A DNA stretch of 37,539 nt, taken from NCBI GenBank assembly GCA_025060675.1, contig JANXBI010000009.1, positions 1-37,539 on the forward strand, given 5' to 3'. The notes below the pieces were generated by a model. That model did no database searches. It was not told where the DNA came from and saw only the letters and a list, made by a program, of their open reading frames with translations. Positions 8,419 to 16,011 of the stretch are shown one piece after another; within the stretch, counting starts at the first letter, position 1; every line of letters starts with the position of its first letter. Both the position numbers and the translations under genes were made by a program. The stretch comes from Candidatus Caldatribacterium sp. (GTDB lineage Bacteria; Atribacterota; Atribacteria; Atribacterales; Caldatribacteriaceae).

Positions 8419-9129
8419 CTAATTTTCACCAGATGAGCTTCTCTCAGCTTGTCCGTAATACGCATCTTTTCCGTGTTTTCTGAGATAGCGTTTTGTCAAC
8501 TCCTCCTGAGACAAACTTCTTTGGAGAGGATTCAACTGCAAGGTAATGAAGGCCAGTCGAGCGATCTCCTCAAGAACCACACTATAAAAGACTGCCTGTT
8601 TTGCATCTTTTCCCCATGTAAAGGGACCGTGAGAGGCCACAAGAACTCCTGGTATCTGTTCATAACTCTTTCCTGCAAAGGCTTCCACAATAACCTTCCC
8701 AGTATTCTCTTCAAGATTACAGGCTTCTTCAGGTGTCAGAGGGCGCGTACAGGGAATATTACCAAAGAAATAATCACTATGGGTACCCCCAAGACAAGGA
8801 ATATCTTTTTGCGCCTGCGCCCACGCAGTAGCCCATGGAGAGTGGGTATGTACGACTCCACCTATTGTGGGAAAATGTTTGTACAGAAAGAGATGTGTCG
8901 GGGTATCAACCGAGGGACGTAAAAACCCTTCTACAACGTTTCCTTCAAGATCAACAATAACCATGTTTGCTGGAGAAAGCTCCTCATAAGGTACCCCACT
9001 TGGCTTAATGACTACTAAGCCTTTTTCACGATCAATCTGACTCGCATTTCCCCATGTATATAAGACAAGTCCTCGTCGCTGCAATTCCATATTAGCTTCG
9101 TATACCTCCCTCCGGACTTCCTCAAGCAT
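8419..9129 (-). CDS. araD: L-ribulose-5-phosphate 4-epimerase family (class II aldolase fold)
   Basis: This 236-residue protein is of the AraD/UlaF/SgbE family, length as expected (about 230). Substrate-phosphate motifs GNAS (TWGNASQIDR, about residue 27) and KPSGVPYEEL (about 42) are present. The zinc ligands are in VVHTHSPWATAWAQ (two His) and in ASHGPFTWGKDA (one His). The C-terminal YLRKHGKDAYYGQ is close to the family signature around the catalytic Tyr. The reaction is L-ribulose-5-P to D-xylulose-5-P, feeding the pentose phosphate pathway. It follows the FGGY kinase by 14 bases, so kinase and epimerase are made together, as in L-arabinose, L-xylulose and ascorbate pathways. No arabinose isomerase is present in the window, which points to a polyol or L-xylulose entry. 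Confidence 0.9.
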   Translation of the reverse strand: MLEEVRREVYEANMELQRRGLVLYTWGNASQIDREKGLVVIKPSGVPYEELSPANMVIVDLEGNVVEGFLRPSVDTPTHLFLYKHFPTIGGVVHTHSPWATAWAQAQKDIPCLGGTHSDYFFGNIPCTRPLTPEEACNLEENTGKVIVEAFAGKSYEQIPGVLVASHGPFTWGKDAKQAVFYSVVLEEIARLAFITLQLNPLQRSLSQEELTKRYLRKHGKDAYYGQAERSSSGEN

Positions 9130-9143
9130 AGAACCTTTCCTCC

Positions 9144-10691
9144 TTAACCCAAGAAGTATCTCATCTGATCGTTATGAACCCAAAGTTTTTTCAGTGACTC
9201 GCGAAGTTCCCTATAAACAGCAAACCTTTCCCTATAGAATTGCGAAATACGTTCCCGGGGTTCAAAAACATTTTTCACCACAAATGTCCTCTCTACTGCG
9301 TCGTAGACATCCCTGTATACACCTGCGCCCACTCCTGCAAGAAGCGCAGCGCCAAGAGCACCGAGCTCCTGATTTTTGGGAATTATTACCCGAGCATTAA
9401 GCACATCGGCTATAAGTTGACACCAAAAATCGCTCTTTGCTCCTCCACCACAAAATCGGAGTTCCGAAACAGGAAGTTTAAGACTCTGAAAGCAATCAAG
9501 AACCGAAAAGGCAACCCCTTCATAAACAGCTCTGAGAAGATGAGCTTTAGTATGATTGTATCGAAGTCCAAAGAAGACACCCTGAGCATGAGGGTTCAAA
9601 AAGGGTGCTCTCTCACCACCAGGACTAATGTAAGGAAGAAACATAACACCCTCTGCCCCTGGCGGAACATCTTCCAATACTTTCTCTAACGCTAAGAAGA
9701 ACTCCCTCTTGGAAAGATACTGTGATCGATTCTCTCCGAAAAACCGCTCCAAGAACCAATCCAAACTCAGGGTTCCTGACATAGTAGCCATGGCACGGAG
9801 AAATGTGTTGGGGAAAAGATAAGCTACCGAAATTCCAACCCCCTGAGGCTGAAAAAGAAGCGGTCCTTTTTCGGCAAGGAAGGCGTTGAAACTCGTAGTT
9901 CCAAGGATAGAATAAACCTGTCCGAGATGGACAACTCCAAGCGCCAGAGCACAGGAAGCTACATCAACCAGGCCCGTTACCACCGGTGTTCCAACTGGGA
10001 TACCCGTAACTTCAGCTGCTTCCCGCGTCACCTCCCCAACGACCTCCCACGCTTTGCGAGGAGAGGGCATAATGTCTCCTACTTCAGGCATGTCAAGGAC
10101 TTCAAGAATCTCGTAGCAATCTCCCTCAACCGAACAAGGAAACATGGAAAGATCCGATGAATCTGTAGCAATCACACCCGTTAGCTTCAACCTCACCCAA
10201 TCTTTTGCGAAGAGAAAATATCCTACACGACGAAAATCTTCGGGACGATTTCTTTTTAGCCAGGCTAACAATGCAACGGGAGAGCCTGTAAAGAGGCTAT
10301 TACTCGAGAGAGCAAAGACTCTTGCAACTTTTCCATCTCTCTTCCACTCATCGAGCAATGCTTTCGCTCGACCATCTATCCAAATAATGGCATTGCTCAG
10401 AGGGTTCTTTTGGCGATCAAGGAGCCAGCATCCTGTACCTTGACCAGAAACTCCAACGGCTGCTATATTTTCTCCTACGATGCTCGCACGACTCAAACAC
10501 TGTCGAACAGCAAGGCACGTACTCTCCCAAACTGCATTCATGTCTTGCTCTGCAAACTCGGGTTCTGGATTAAGAATCGGAACAGCCTGAGTAGCCTCGA
10601 CTAAGGTCTCGCCAGAAGCATGAAAAAGCGCGACCTTGATACTGCTCGTACCCACATCGATTCCAAGCAGCAGTTTTCCCATCCCGCACAT
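9144..10691 (-). CDS. FGGY-family carbohydrate kinase (xylulokinase/L-xylulokinase-like)
   Basis: This 515-residue ketose kinase has the FGGY two-domain layout. The N-terminal ATPase signature is GIDVGTSSIKVALF (about residues 9-22), the first domain has VGVSGQGTGCWLLD, the catalytic Asp lies in GLVDVASCALALG (about 243), and the C-terminal signature is around FCGGGAKSDFWCQLIADVL. The GLVD segment and downstream AraD gene resemble L-xylulose kinases (LyxK), but D-xylulose and L-ribulose kinases are close. Start: ATG 10691 has GGGGG only 2 bases away; ATG 10682 (MGKLLLG) has that site 11 bases away, so either may be used. A TATAAT box lies upstream at 10753-10758. It phosphorylates the ketose made by the neighbouring dehydrogenases. 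Confidence 0.9.
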   Translation of the reverse strand: MCGMGKLLLGIDVGTSSIKVALFHASGETLVEATQAVPILNPEPEFAEQDMNAVWESTCLAVRQCLSRASIVGENIAAVGVSGQGTGCWLLDRQKNPLSNAIIWIDGRAKALLDEWKRDGKVARVFALSSNSLFTGSPVALLAWLKRNRPEDFRRVGYFLFAKDWVRLKLTGVIATDSSDLSMFPCSVEGDCYEILEVLDMPEVGDIMPSPRKAWEVVGEVTREAAEVTGIPVGTPVVTGLVDVASCALALGVVHLGQVYSILGTTSFNAFLAEKGPLLFQPQGVGISVAYLFPNTFLRAMATMSGTLSLDWFLERFFGENRSQYLSKREFFLALEKVLEDVPPGAEGVMFLPYISPGGERAPFLNPHAQGVFFGLRYNHTKAHLLRAVYEGVAFSVLDCFQSLKLPVSELRFCGGGAKSDFWCQLIADVLNARVIIPKNQELGALGAALLAGVGAGVYRDVYDAVERTFVVKNVFEPRERISQFYRERFAVYRELRESLKKLWVHNDQMRYFLG

Positions 10692-10752
10692 TGCCCCCTT
10701 TGAGGCAAATTACCCCACTCTCTTGAGGTCTCAACGCTCGAAACCTACTTCC

Positions 10753-10758
10753 ATTATA
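10753..10758 (-). promoter_or_regulatory. TATAAT box upstream of FGGY kinase
   Basis: A perfect minus-strand TATAAT lies about 60 bases before the kinase start in the 127-base gap behind the dehydrogenase gene. The -35 region at 17 bases spacing is poor (CATATC), so this is a -10-only candidate that would let kinase and epimerase be made independently of the dehydrogenases. Confidence 0.4.
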
Positions 10759-10818
10759 GCTCCAAGAAAGCGCAGGATATGGACAAAACCCATAGAAAGA
10801 ATCTTCAACAACCCTTCT

Positions 10819-11838
10819 TCAAGGTTTCAGGAGAACTTTAATCGCTTTTTTCTCTCGAATCAAAGCGAAGCCTTCTTGCCATTTCGCAAGCGGAAGAATG
10901 TGAGAAATCAACATGCGAAGAGGCAACCTTTTTCTTTCGAGAAAGTCAAAGGCCTTGTGCCAGCTCGAAGTCGTTTGGGTTCTTGAACCTAATAAGACGA
11001 TCTCGGATGAAAAGAGAAAACGATCAAAATCGATACTTACCTCACGATGCAAAATCCCCATCTGAATGAACACCCCCCGCTTTCGCAAAATTGATAATCC
11101 ACTACACACTGCTTGAGGAGAGCCTGAACACTCAAAAACCACATCGGCTCCGTATGGATCGAGAACTTCTTGCACAACCCTTTGGAGATCCACTTGGGTA
11201 AAATCAAGCGTATCGTCTACACCCCCAGCAAGCGCTACACGAAACCTTTCTTCGTCCCCAGGACCACCCACAAGGATGACCCTAGAACCCAAGGCCTTAG
11301 CTACCCAGCTTACCAAAATTCCAAGGGGTCCAGGACCGAAAACCACAACTTTTTCACTCCCTTGGAGACTTGCCTGTTCCATCACTCCACGTATGGCGCA
11401 GGCAAGTGGCTCAAGAAGAGCCCCTTCTTCCAAAGAAAGGAAATCAGGAAGCTTATGAACAGCAAATTCAGGGACAACAACATATTCGGCAAAAGCCCCG
11501 TCCACACCAGAACCGATCCCCCTACGTTCAGGACACAAATTGAAGAATCCCTTCGCGCAGTAAGGACAACGACCACATCTATATACCGTTGTTTCGGAAG
11601 TCACAAAATCCCCAACTCGAACTTTCTGCACCTTTTTCCCAACCGCAACTACCACACCAGAAAATTCGTGGCCCAATACGACTGGAGGACGCAGAGAGGA
11701 AATACCATGGACATCTGTCCCACAGATACCAGCAAAAATAACACGGATCTTTACCTCGTCATCCCCGTAAGGAGGCTGAGGTATCTCTTTGAGGCGAATA
11801 CTTGACTTATCGATACCTTCTTGAACGAGAGCTAACAT
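10819..11838 (-). CDS. Zinc-dependent medium-chain dehydrogenase (polyol dehydrogenase type)
   Basis: This 339-residue protein is a medium-chain dehydrogenase/reductase of the sorbitol/threonine dehydrogenase group. Catalytic zinc residues: Cys in FAGICGTDVHG (about 38) and the His-Glu in VVLGHEFSGVV (about 58). The structural zinc loop has four Cys in CGRCPYCAKGFFNLC (about 91-105). The Rossmann glycines are in VVVFGPGPLGILVSWVAKAL (about 165-184). It would oxidise a polyol hydroxyl to a ketone with NAD(P). It starts 1 base before the stop of the dehydrogenase at 11840, so the two are co-translated. The long variable C-terminal part differs from its two neighbours here, suggesting a different polyol or stereo-position. 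Confidence 0.9.
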   Translation of the reverse strand: MLALVQEGIDKSSIRLKEIPQPPYGDDEVKIRVIFAGICGTDVHGISSLRPPVVLGHEFSGVVVAVGKKVQKVRVGDFVTSETTVYRCGRCPYCAKGFFNLCPERRGIGSGVDGAFAEYVVVPEFAVHKLPDFLSLEEGALLEPLACAIRGVMEQASLQGSEKVVVFGPGPLGILVSWVAKALGSRVILVGGPGDEERFRVALAGGVDDTLDFTQVDLQRVVQEVLDPYGADVVFECSGSPQAVCSGLSILRKRGVFIQMGILHREVSIDFDRFLFSSEIVLLGSRTQTTSSWHKAFDFLERKRLPLRMLISHILPLAKWQEGFALIREKKAIKVLLKP

Positions 11839-11839
11839 G

Positions 11840-12889
11840 CTAGGGGGTCATCAAAACTTTGATAGCATTCCCCTCACGTGTCTCTGCAACATCAATCGCC
11901 TTTCGCCAATCAGCAAGAGGAAAATCATGAGTGTTGATTTTATCGGTCCTTACGCGACCGGTAGCAAGGTATTCTATAGCCAGAGGATACGTTCGCAAAC
12001 CAAGATGGGCACCAACGATTTCGAGTTCTTTGATATCACTAATGATGCTAAAATCGAGACAAGTCTTTTCGGCAAATACCCCAAATTCTACCAATCTTCC
12101 TCGTTTCCGCAACATGCCCACAGCTTGCTCTACCGCAGCAGGAGAACCACTCGCCTCAAGAACCACATCACAACCTACCCCATGAGTAAGATCCTTTACA
12201 GCTTCTACCACTCTGTCTCTTGCAGGGTTGAGAACTACATCTGCCCCTAAATCTTTTGCAACCTGCAAACGATGGTCAATGACATCAACAGCAATAATCT
12301 GCCGGGGATGCTTAAGGCGAGCCACCTGAAGCATGAAAAGCCCAATCGCTCCTAAACCCATAACAACAACACTATCACCGAGCTTTATGTCACCCCGTTC
12401 CACACCATGAATGGCACAAGCCAAAGGTTCAATACTAATGCCGACTTCTGGAGGGAGGTCACGAGGGACCTTCCATATGATTGAACCTTTGGGATACTTC
12501 ATGTACTCAGCCCAACCCCCATTAGGCCCAGAGACACCAAAGATTGCATGGACATCACAGAGGTTATAGAACCCCCTCTGACAGTAGTAACACCGACCAC
12601 AGGGAATTATTTGCTCTGCAATAGCCTGATCTCCCACCTCAAGACCATATTTTTCCTTCGCACCCTTTCCAAGTTCCACTACTTCCCCAACAAACTCATG
12701 CCCAGCAACAATAGGAGCATGGTCATAAACAATTTTGCTGAAATACGCCTTCCCATGGAAAATCTTTGGATCGGCCGCACAAATACCACATTTGCGAACC
12801 CGAACCAAGACCTCTTCATCACCTATAATAGGCATTGGTACATCTTCATACCGGAAATCCTCTTTCCCGTACACGACAACAGCTTTCAC
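11840..12889 (-). CDS. Zinc-dependent dehydrogenase resembling erythritol/L-threitol dehydrogenase
   Basis: This 349-residue zinc-dependent dehydrogenase starts at GTG 12889 behind a good AGGAGG site. Catalytic zinc: Cys in KCGICAADPK (about 36), His-Glu in VAGHEFVGEVVELGKGAKEK (about 64). Structural zinc: CGRCYYCQRGFYNLC (about 97-111). Coenzyme site: VVVMGLGAIGLFMLQVARL (about 172). The stretches GKGAKEKYGLEVGDQAIAEQ and AEYMKYPKG are, as I recall them, characteristic of the erythritol/L-threitol dehydrogenase (EltD) group and not of sorbitol or threonine dehydrogenases. If so the product is erythrulose, and the kinase and isomerases downstream complete a tetritol pathway. It is the first gene after the promoter at 13259-13287, with a leader of about 360 bases. 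Confidence 0.88.
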   Translation of the reverse strand: MKAVVVYGKEDFRYEDVPMPIIGDEEVLVRVRKCGICAADPKIFHGKAYFSKIVYDHAPIVAGHEFVGEVVELGKGAKEKYGLEVGDQAIAEQIIPCGRCYYCQRGFYNLCDVHAIFGVSGPNGGWAEYMKYPKGSIIWKVPRDLPPEVGISIEPLACAIHGVERGDIKLGDSVVVMGLGAIGLFMLQVARLKHPRQIIAVDVIDHRLQVAKDLGADVVLNPARDRVVEAVKDLTHGVGCDVVLEASGSPAAVEQAVGMLRKRGRLVEFGVFAEKTCLDFSIISDIKELEIVGAHLGLRTYPLAIEYLATGRVRTDKINTHDFPLADWRKAIDVAETREGNAIKVLMTP

Positions 12890-12950
12890 ACCTTTACCCT
12901 CCTTCCCCTTTTAGCTTCAAGCCTGGATACCGCCGAAGGGCAACCACATC

Positions 12951-13133
12951 TCATCGCTTGAGAGATCGGTAAAAGAGATGGCGTCTCAAATATCGAAACC
13001 GCTTGCCCTCTACAACAACCATGCTATGCATAGGACGTAAATCTTTTGGACAGCTCCAAACTACGTAGACGCGGGTTTGGTCTCCCTGATTTACCCCGAC
13101 TATATAATGCAAAAACAGCAAAAGACAGAACAC
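12951..13133 (-). CDS. Possible small protein in the leader of the dehydrogenase unit
   Basis: An open frame of 60 codons with a GTG start lies in the 445-base gap before the dehydrogenase gene. Its second half (RVYVVWSCPKDLRPMHSM, then a basic stretch ending RRHLFYRSLKR) has a protein-like composition, but there is no clear ribosome site and I recognise no family. A weak TATATA box falls inside its first half, in which case only an internal start could be used. It may be a relic. Weak call. Confidence 0.2.
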   Translation of the reverse strand: MFCLLLFLHYIVGVNQGDQTRVYVVWSCPKDLRPMHSMVVVEGKRFRYLRRHLFYRSLKR

Positions 13134-13218
13134 TGACGCGCTGCGTGCTTAATTCCAAACCCCGCCAAGAACGGACCATTTCCTAATTCTAGAAGTTGAA
13201 AAGCCCAATTCCTTCTTT

Positions 13219-13234
13219 TTGAGCAATTGCTCAA
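13219..13234. promoter_or_regulatory. Perfect 16-base palindrome TTGAGCAATTGCTCAA, candidate operator
   Basis: The palindrome is exact over 16 bases and lies about 18-33 bases after the expected start of transcription from the promoter at 13259-13287. Size and symmetry fit a dimeric helix-turn-helix repressor such as the SorC-family protein encoded at 651-1616. There is no U-tract, so a terminator is unlikely. Confidence 0.5.
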
Positions 13235-13258
13235 TAGCAAAAGTTTTACTCCGTTGGT

Positions 13259-13287
13259 ATTCTCTCCCCCGAGGAGAGAATTGTCAA
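13259..13287 (-). promoter_or_regulatory. Promoter with a built-in inverted repeat
   Basis: Minus strand: perfect -35 TTGACA (13287-13282), 17 bases, then GAGAAT (13264-13259). The spacer and -10 contain an exact 9-base inverted repeat with a 5-base loop (ATTCTCTCC at 13259-13267, GGAGAGAAT at 13273-13281). An operator within the spacer would make a repressor compete directly with RNA polymerase. It is placed to drive the two dehydrogenase genes at 10819-12889. Confidence 0.55.
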
Positions 13288-13335
13288 GGACCTACGCACG
13301 GTTTTTAAACCCAAATTGTTAAACGCCTAAACCAA

Positions 13336-14394
13336 TCACGGCTTTACAACCACTTTTAGATACGGCCCTTTTTGGATTTCCCTGAGCATCTCAGGGAGCG
13401 CATCAAGAGCGATAATCTTTGAGATATACGCTTTTCCATCAATGCGTCCTGCGCTCATAAGGTCAAGGCAAGTACGAATATGGGATGCCGTAGCTCCTGA
13501 GGTACCGTGAATGAAAAGCTCCTTGTAGTGTACCGTATTCCCATCAATGGTCACAAAGCGATCATCTTTGGGGAGGCCGCCGAAGAAGTTGACCCGTCCT
13601 CGAGGAGCCACAAGCTCTATAGCTTCCTCCTGAGCCTGGCGAGAGGACGCAGCGACGATGACCACGTCCGGACCAAGGCCCTGAGTCTCTGCAAGTACAA
13701 CCTCTCTGAGGTTTTCTCCCGTAGGATCAATGAGCCGATCGGCACCGAAGCGCTCGGCTTCTACAAGACGTGCCTTCTGCATCTCGGCAACAAGAACCTT
13801 TGCCGCCCCCAGGACCTTAGCCAAAGCAATATGCATACACCCAACAGGACCAGCACCGATGACCAAGACTCGATCGCCCAAGCCAACCCGGGAAAGAAGT
13901 TGCCCATTCAAAGCACAAGCCATAGGTTCAGCAATGGCCGCCTCTTCGAAGGAGAGCGTCGTAGGGAACTTGATGAGGTTTCCCCGGCGGACGGCTTTCT
14001 CGGGCACTAAGACGTACTCTGCAAAACCCCCAGGATAGTAGTATCCGAAGGCTTCGGTTCTCTCTTTAAACACAAGACAGAGGTTTGTCAACCCACGTTG
14101 GCAGAAAAAGCACTGTCCACAGGAAACAATAGGGTCTACAACAACCCGATCGCCAACTTCATACCCTTCAACATCGTCACCTTTTTCGGCAATGGTTCCA
14201 GCAATCTCATGACCAAGAATCTGAGGTTTAGTGATAGCTCGATGCCCAAAATGGAAAATCCGCACATCGGTTCCACAAATGGCGCATGCTTCAACCCGAA
14301 CCAAGACATCCCCTTTCCCAACCTGAGGAATTGGCCGTTCCTCTACGCGAAGATCCAAAGGTCCATAAAAAACCGCTGCTTTCATTCCCTTCAC
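13336..14394 (-). CDS. Zinc-dependent medium-chain dehydrogenase (sorbitol dehydrogenase-like)
   Basis: This third zinc dehydrogenase of the island has 352 residues. Catalytic Cys in EACAICGTDVRIF (about 41), His-Glu in QILGHEIAGTI (about 62), structural zinc Cys in CGQCFFCQRGLTNLC (about 92-106), coenzyme loop VLVIGAGPVGCMHIALAKVL (about 172-191). The AEPMACALNG segment and overall pattern match sorbitol/polyol dehydrogenases; the HYKELFIHGTSGAT segment near residue 285 is common in a polyol branch with loosely known substrates. It is a separate unit, 446 bases upstream of the next dehydrogenase. Its promoter may be the extended -10 TGCTACGAT near 14455-14463. Substrate is unknown. Confidence 0.9.
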   Translation of the reverse strand: MKGMKAAVFYGPLDLRVEERPIPQVGKGDVLVRVEACAICGTDVRIFHFGHRAITKPQILGHEIAGTIAEKGDDVEGYEVGDRVVVDPIVSCGQCFFCQRGLTNLCLVFKERTEAFGYYYPGGFAEYVLVPEKAVRRGNLIKFPTTLSFEEAAIAEPMACALNGQLLSRVGLGDRVLVIGAGPVGCMHIALAKVLGAAKVLVAEMQKARLVEAERFGADRLIDPTGENLREVVLAETQGLGPDVVIVAASSRQAQEEAIELVAPRGRVNFFGGLPKDDRFVTIDGNTVHYKELFIHGTSGATASHIRTCLDLMSAGRIDGKAYISKIIALDALPEMLREIQKGPYLKVVVKP

Positions 14395-14806
14395 TCCCTC
14401 AAAGCACTAGAGCAATTCGCAAAAGTCTCTCAAAAAGTGGCACTTCTTTTTCCAATCGTAGCACAAAGACACAACGCTAACATAGGCAGTGGCTTTACAA
14501 AAATTCCCAAGGCAGGGGAACATCCCAGTGATCCCCAAGAACCTTTGAAAAGAGATTCCTAGAGCATGGAGGAAATGTTCTAACCGCATTGGGAACTAGA
14601 GGAGAACCCTTTCCTACCTAAGGCTTTCTCAAAGTTCTGCTCTCAAGACCTTCTGGGGAGCCATACACACAAAACATGGAGGCAAAACACTTCCACTGTT
14701 TCCCTCTTTGGAGCCTTCTATAACCATGCAAAAAAGCAAAATCCTTGGGAGTTTCTACCCCCAACAAAGTTGCAGCGTTTCAGAAAGTTGACAAACCCTG
14801 TCCGCA
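14395..14806. other. Gap without a recognisable gene
   Basis: This 412-base gap separates the dehydrogenase start from the end of the methyltransferase gene. The only item I can point to is a minus-strand extended -10 (TGCTACGAT, 14463-14455) with a poor -35, a weak promoter candidate for the dehydrogenase. Short frames here have no ribosome sites and no protein-like composition. I see no terminator hairpin with a U-tract. Confidence 0.35.
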
Positions 14807-15415
14807 CTACTTGTCTTCTCCTCGCGCTCCCTCTCTTACCCCCGCTACAAGGTACTCCTCCTCCGCATCGCGTACTACTAAGACTCGAAGTCCTGCGTTT
14901 GCCAACATTTGGGCGACTTCGTGTCCCTCGGGAAGGAAATGATCCCTTGTGATAGCATCTTGTGCATGAATAGCATGGATCTGTGCTCTCCCAGAGGTAT
15001 GGAGAATGGCGAATACACCCCGGTCGTTCAAGAAACGCACCAGGTGGCGGACTGTCCCTTCCTTATCCGCAAAGTGGGGAAAAGACGAGTAACAGAGGAT
15101 GGCATCGAAAGTCTCGTCGAAAATCACGTCTTTTGCATCTCCCAGGATGTATCGAATGCCCCAATCACCGAACTTCTTACGGGCCTCAGCAAGCATAGCC
15201 TCCGCAATGTCAAGCTCCACAATAAGCCTGGGCGCAAAAAGCTCCCGAAGAAAAGGAACGAGGACGCCTGTCCCCGACCCCACATCGAGAACCGTCCCTC
15301 CAGAAGCAATAGGAAGCTGGATCAAGAGTTTCGCAAGTTTCTCCCTTGGGACATCCTGTATTGCGTCCCAAAAAGGAGCTTTCGCGTTAAAGAAGGTCCT
15401 GAGATCTTGCCACAC
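14807..15415 (-). CDS. Class I SAM-dependent methyltransferase
   Basis: This 202-residue protein has the Rossmann-type methyltransferase fold. Motif I VLDVGSGTGVLVPFL (about residues 42-56) binds S-adenosylmethionine; motif II has an acidic residue in IVELDIAEAMLAEARKKF (about 65-82); motif III is ILGDAKDVIF; motif IV is FDAILCYSSFPHF. Start is GTG 15415, inside the last 29 bases of the ECF transporter gene, so translation is coupled to it. The substrate is not readable. Pairing with an ECF S component suggests it may act on the imported cofactor or its derivative, but that is only inferred. Confidence 0.85.
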   Translation of the reverse strand: MWQDLRTFFNAKAPFWDAIQDVPREKLAKLLIQLPIASGGTVLDVGSGTGVLVPFLRELFAPRLIVELDIAEAMLAEARKKFGDWGIRYILGDAKDVIFDETFDAILCYSSFPHFADKEGTVRHLVRFLNDRGVFAILHTSGRAQIHAIHAQDAITRDHFLPEGHEVAQMLANAGLRVLVVRDAEEEYLVAGVREGARGEDK

Positions 15416-15914
15416 CCTTTTCCCACCTCAGAATAAGGGCAACAAGAAACGGAATCAAGACAATCTGGATAAGGATTCCCGGTAAAGCAGTGACAAACAG
15501 ACTCTGGAGAAGAGAAAACACGTTGAACTCCTTTCCAAGGACGGAGAAAAGAACCCAGTTACCAAGAATTGCAATGCCTCGCCCCACAAGCATTGCCCCA
15601 AGAAGCGATGGTACAATCCCCCACTGGAGAACCTGAAAAAGCAAAGAGCCGGTCAACCCATAGGCACCAAGCTCGACCATCATGGAGAGAAAAACAGGAA
15701 ATGGGGGCATGCCACTCACCAGGAAGTTCAAAGGAGGAAGCATAAAACCGACGAGGAACCCCATTTGGCCCTTCAGAAGGAATCCCCCAAGGATTGCTGG
15801 GATGTGCATAGGAAGGAAGACACGTCCTGGAATTCCCAAAAAGTGGAAAAGCAAAGGAAGTATCACACCGAGAGCGATAAGCACTGAAGCTCGGGTAACA
15901 TCACGAGTCTGCAT
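15387..15914 (-). CDS. ECF transporter substrate-binding (S) component, substrate unknown
   Basis: This 175-residue membrane protein has about five or six hydrophobic spans. I choose ATG 15914 (MQTRDVTRASVLIALGVILP) because an AGGAG site sits 8 bases upstream; ATG 15920 is only 2 bases from it. It has features of the PF12822-type S components: FLPMHIPAILGGFLLKG (about 40-56) and PLNFLVSGMPPFPVFLSMMVEL (about 70-91, split by Pro). S components capture a vitamin or metal and are energised by shared EcfA/A'/T units. It is divergent from a nikR operon with only 97 bases between, which raises a metal-related substrate, although vitamin precursors are the commoner cargo. A promoter lies at 15948-15976. 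Confidence 0.8.
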   Translation of the reverse strand: MQTRDVTRASVLIALGVILPLLFHFLGIPGRVFLPMHIPAILGGFLLKGQMGFLVGFMLPPLNFLVSGMPPFPVFLSMMVELGAYGLTGSLLFQVLQWGIVPSLLGAMLVGRGIAILGNWVLFSVLGKEFNVFSLLQSLFVTALPGILIQIVLIPFLVALILRWEKGVARSQDLL

Positions 15915-15928
15915 GACCATCGCTCCTT

Positions 15929-15956
15929 TGTAGCACGATTTTTGAAAAATGTAGCA
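15929..15956. repeat. Direct repeat TGTAGCA x2, two helical turns apart
   Basis: TGTAGCA occurs at 15929-15935 and 15950-15956, 21 bases apart, flanking a 13-base palindrome (ATTTTTGAAAAAT, 15938-15950). The second copy overlaps the -10 box of the minus-strand promoter for the ECF gene. Spacing of two helical turns fits a dimeric or tetrameric regulator binding one DNA face; NikR, encoded next door, is the natural candidate, although the repeat does not match the E. coli NikR site. Confidence 0.4.
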
Positions 15957-15976
15957 TCCACAAGCGAGTTTCGCAA
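15948..15976 (-). promoter_or_regulatory. Promoter of the ECF/methyltransferase unit
   Basis: Minus strand: TTGCGA (15976-15971), 17 bases, TACATT (15953-15948), with the extended -10 dinucleotide TGC before the hexamer. The predicted start is about 25 bases before ATG 15914. Confidence 0.55.
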
Positions 15977-15986
15977 GAGCAACACC

Positions 15987-15995
15987 TGGTATAAT
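15987..15995 (+). promoter_or_regulatory. Extended -10 promoter of the nikR operon
   Basis: TGGTATAAT (extended -10 with a perfect TATAAT) lies 17 bases before the nikR start codon at 16012; the -35 region is poor. The transcript would have a leader of only about 10 bases, and the nikR start has no good ribosome site, so leaderless-like initiation is possible. Confidence 0.6.
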
Positions 15996-16011
15996 AGGAA
16001 CGGGATCGAAC

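Noticed and set aside
8419..9129. Fuculose-1-phosphate aldolase for the class II aldolase gene
   Set aside because: The C-terminal YLRKHGKDAYYGQ and the 236-residue length fit AraD-type 4-epimerases better than FucA.
15929..15956. Identification of the TGTAGCA repeats as a proven NikR operator
   Set aside because: They do not match the known E. coli GTATGA-N16-TCATAC site; kept only as a candidate repeat.
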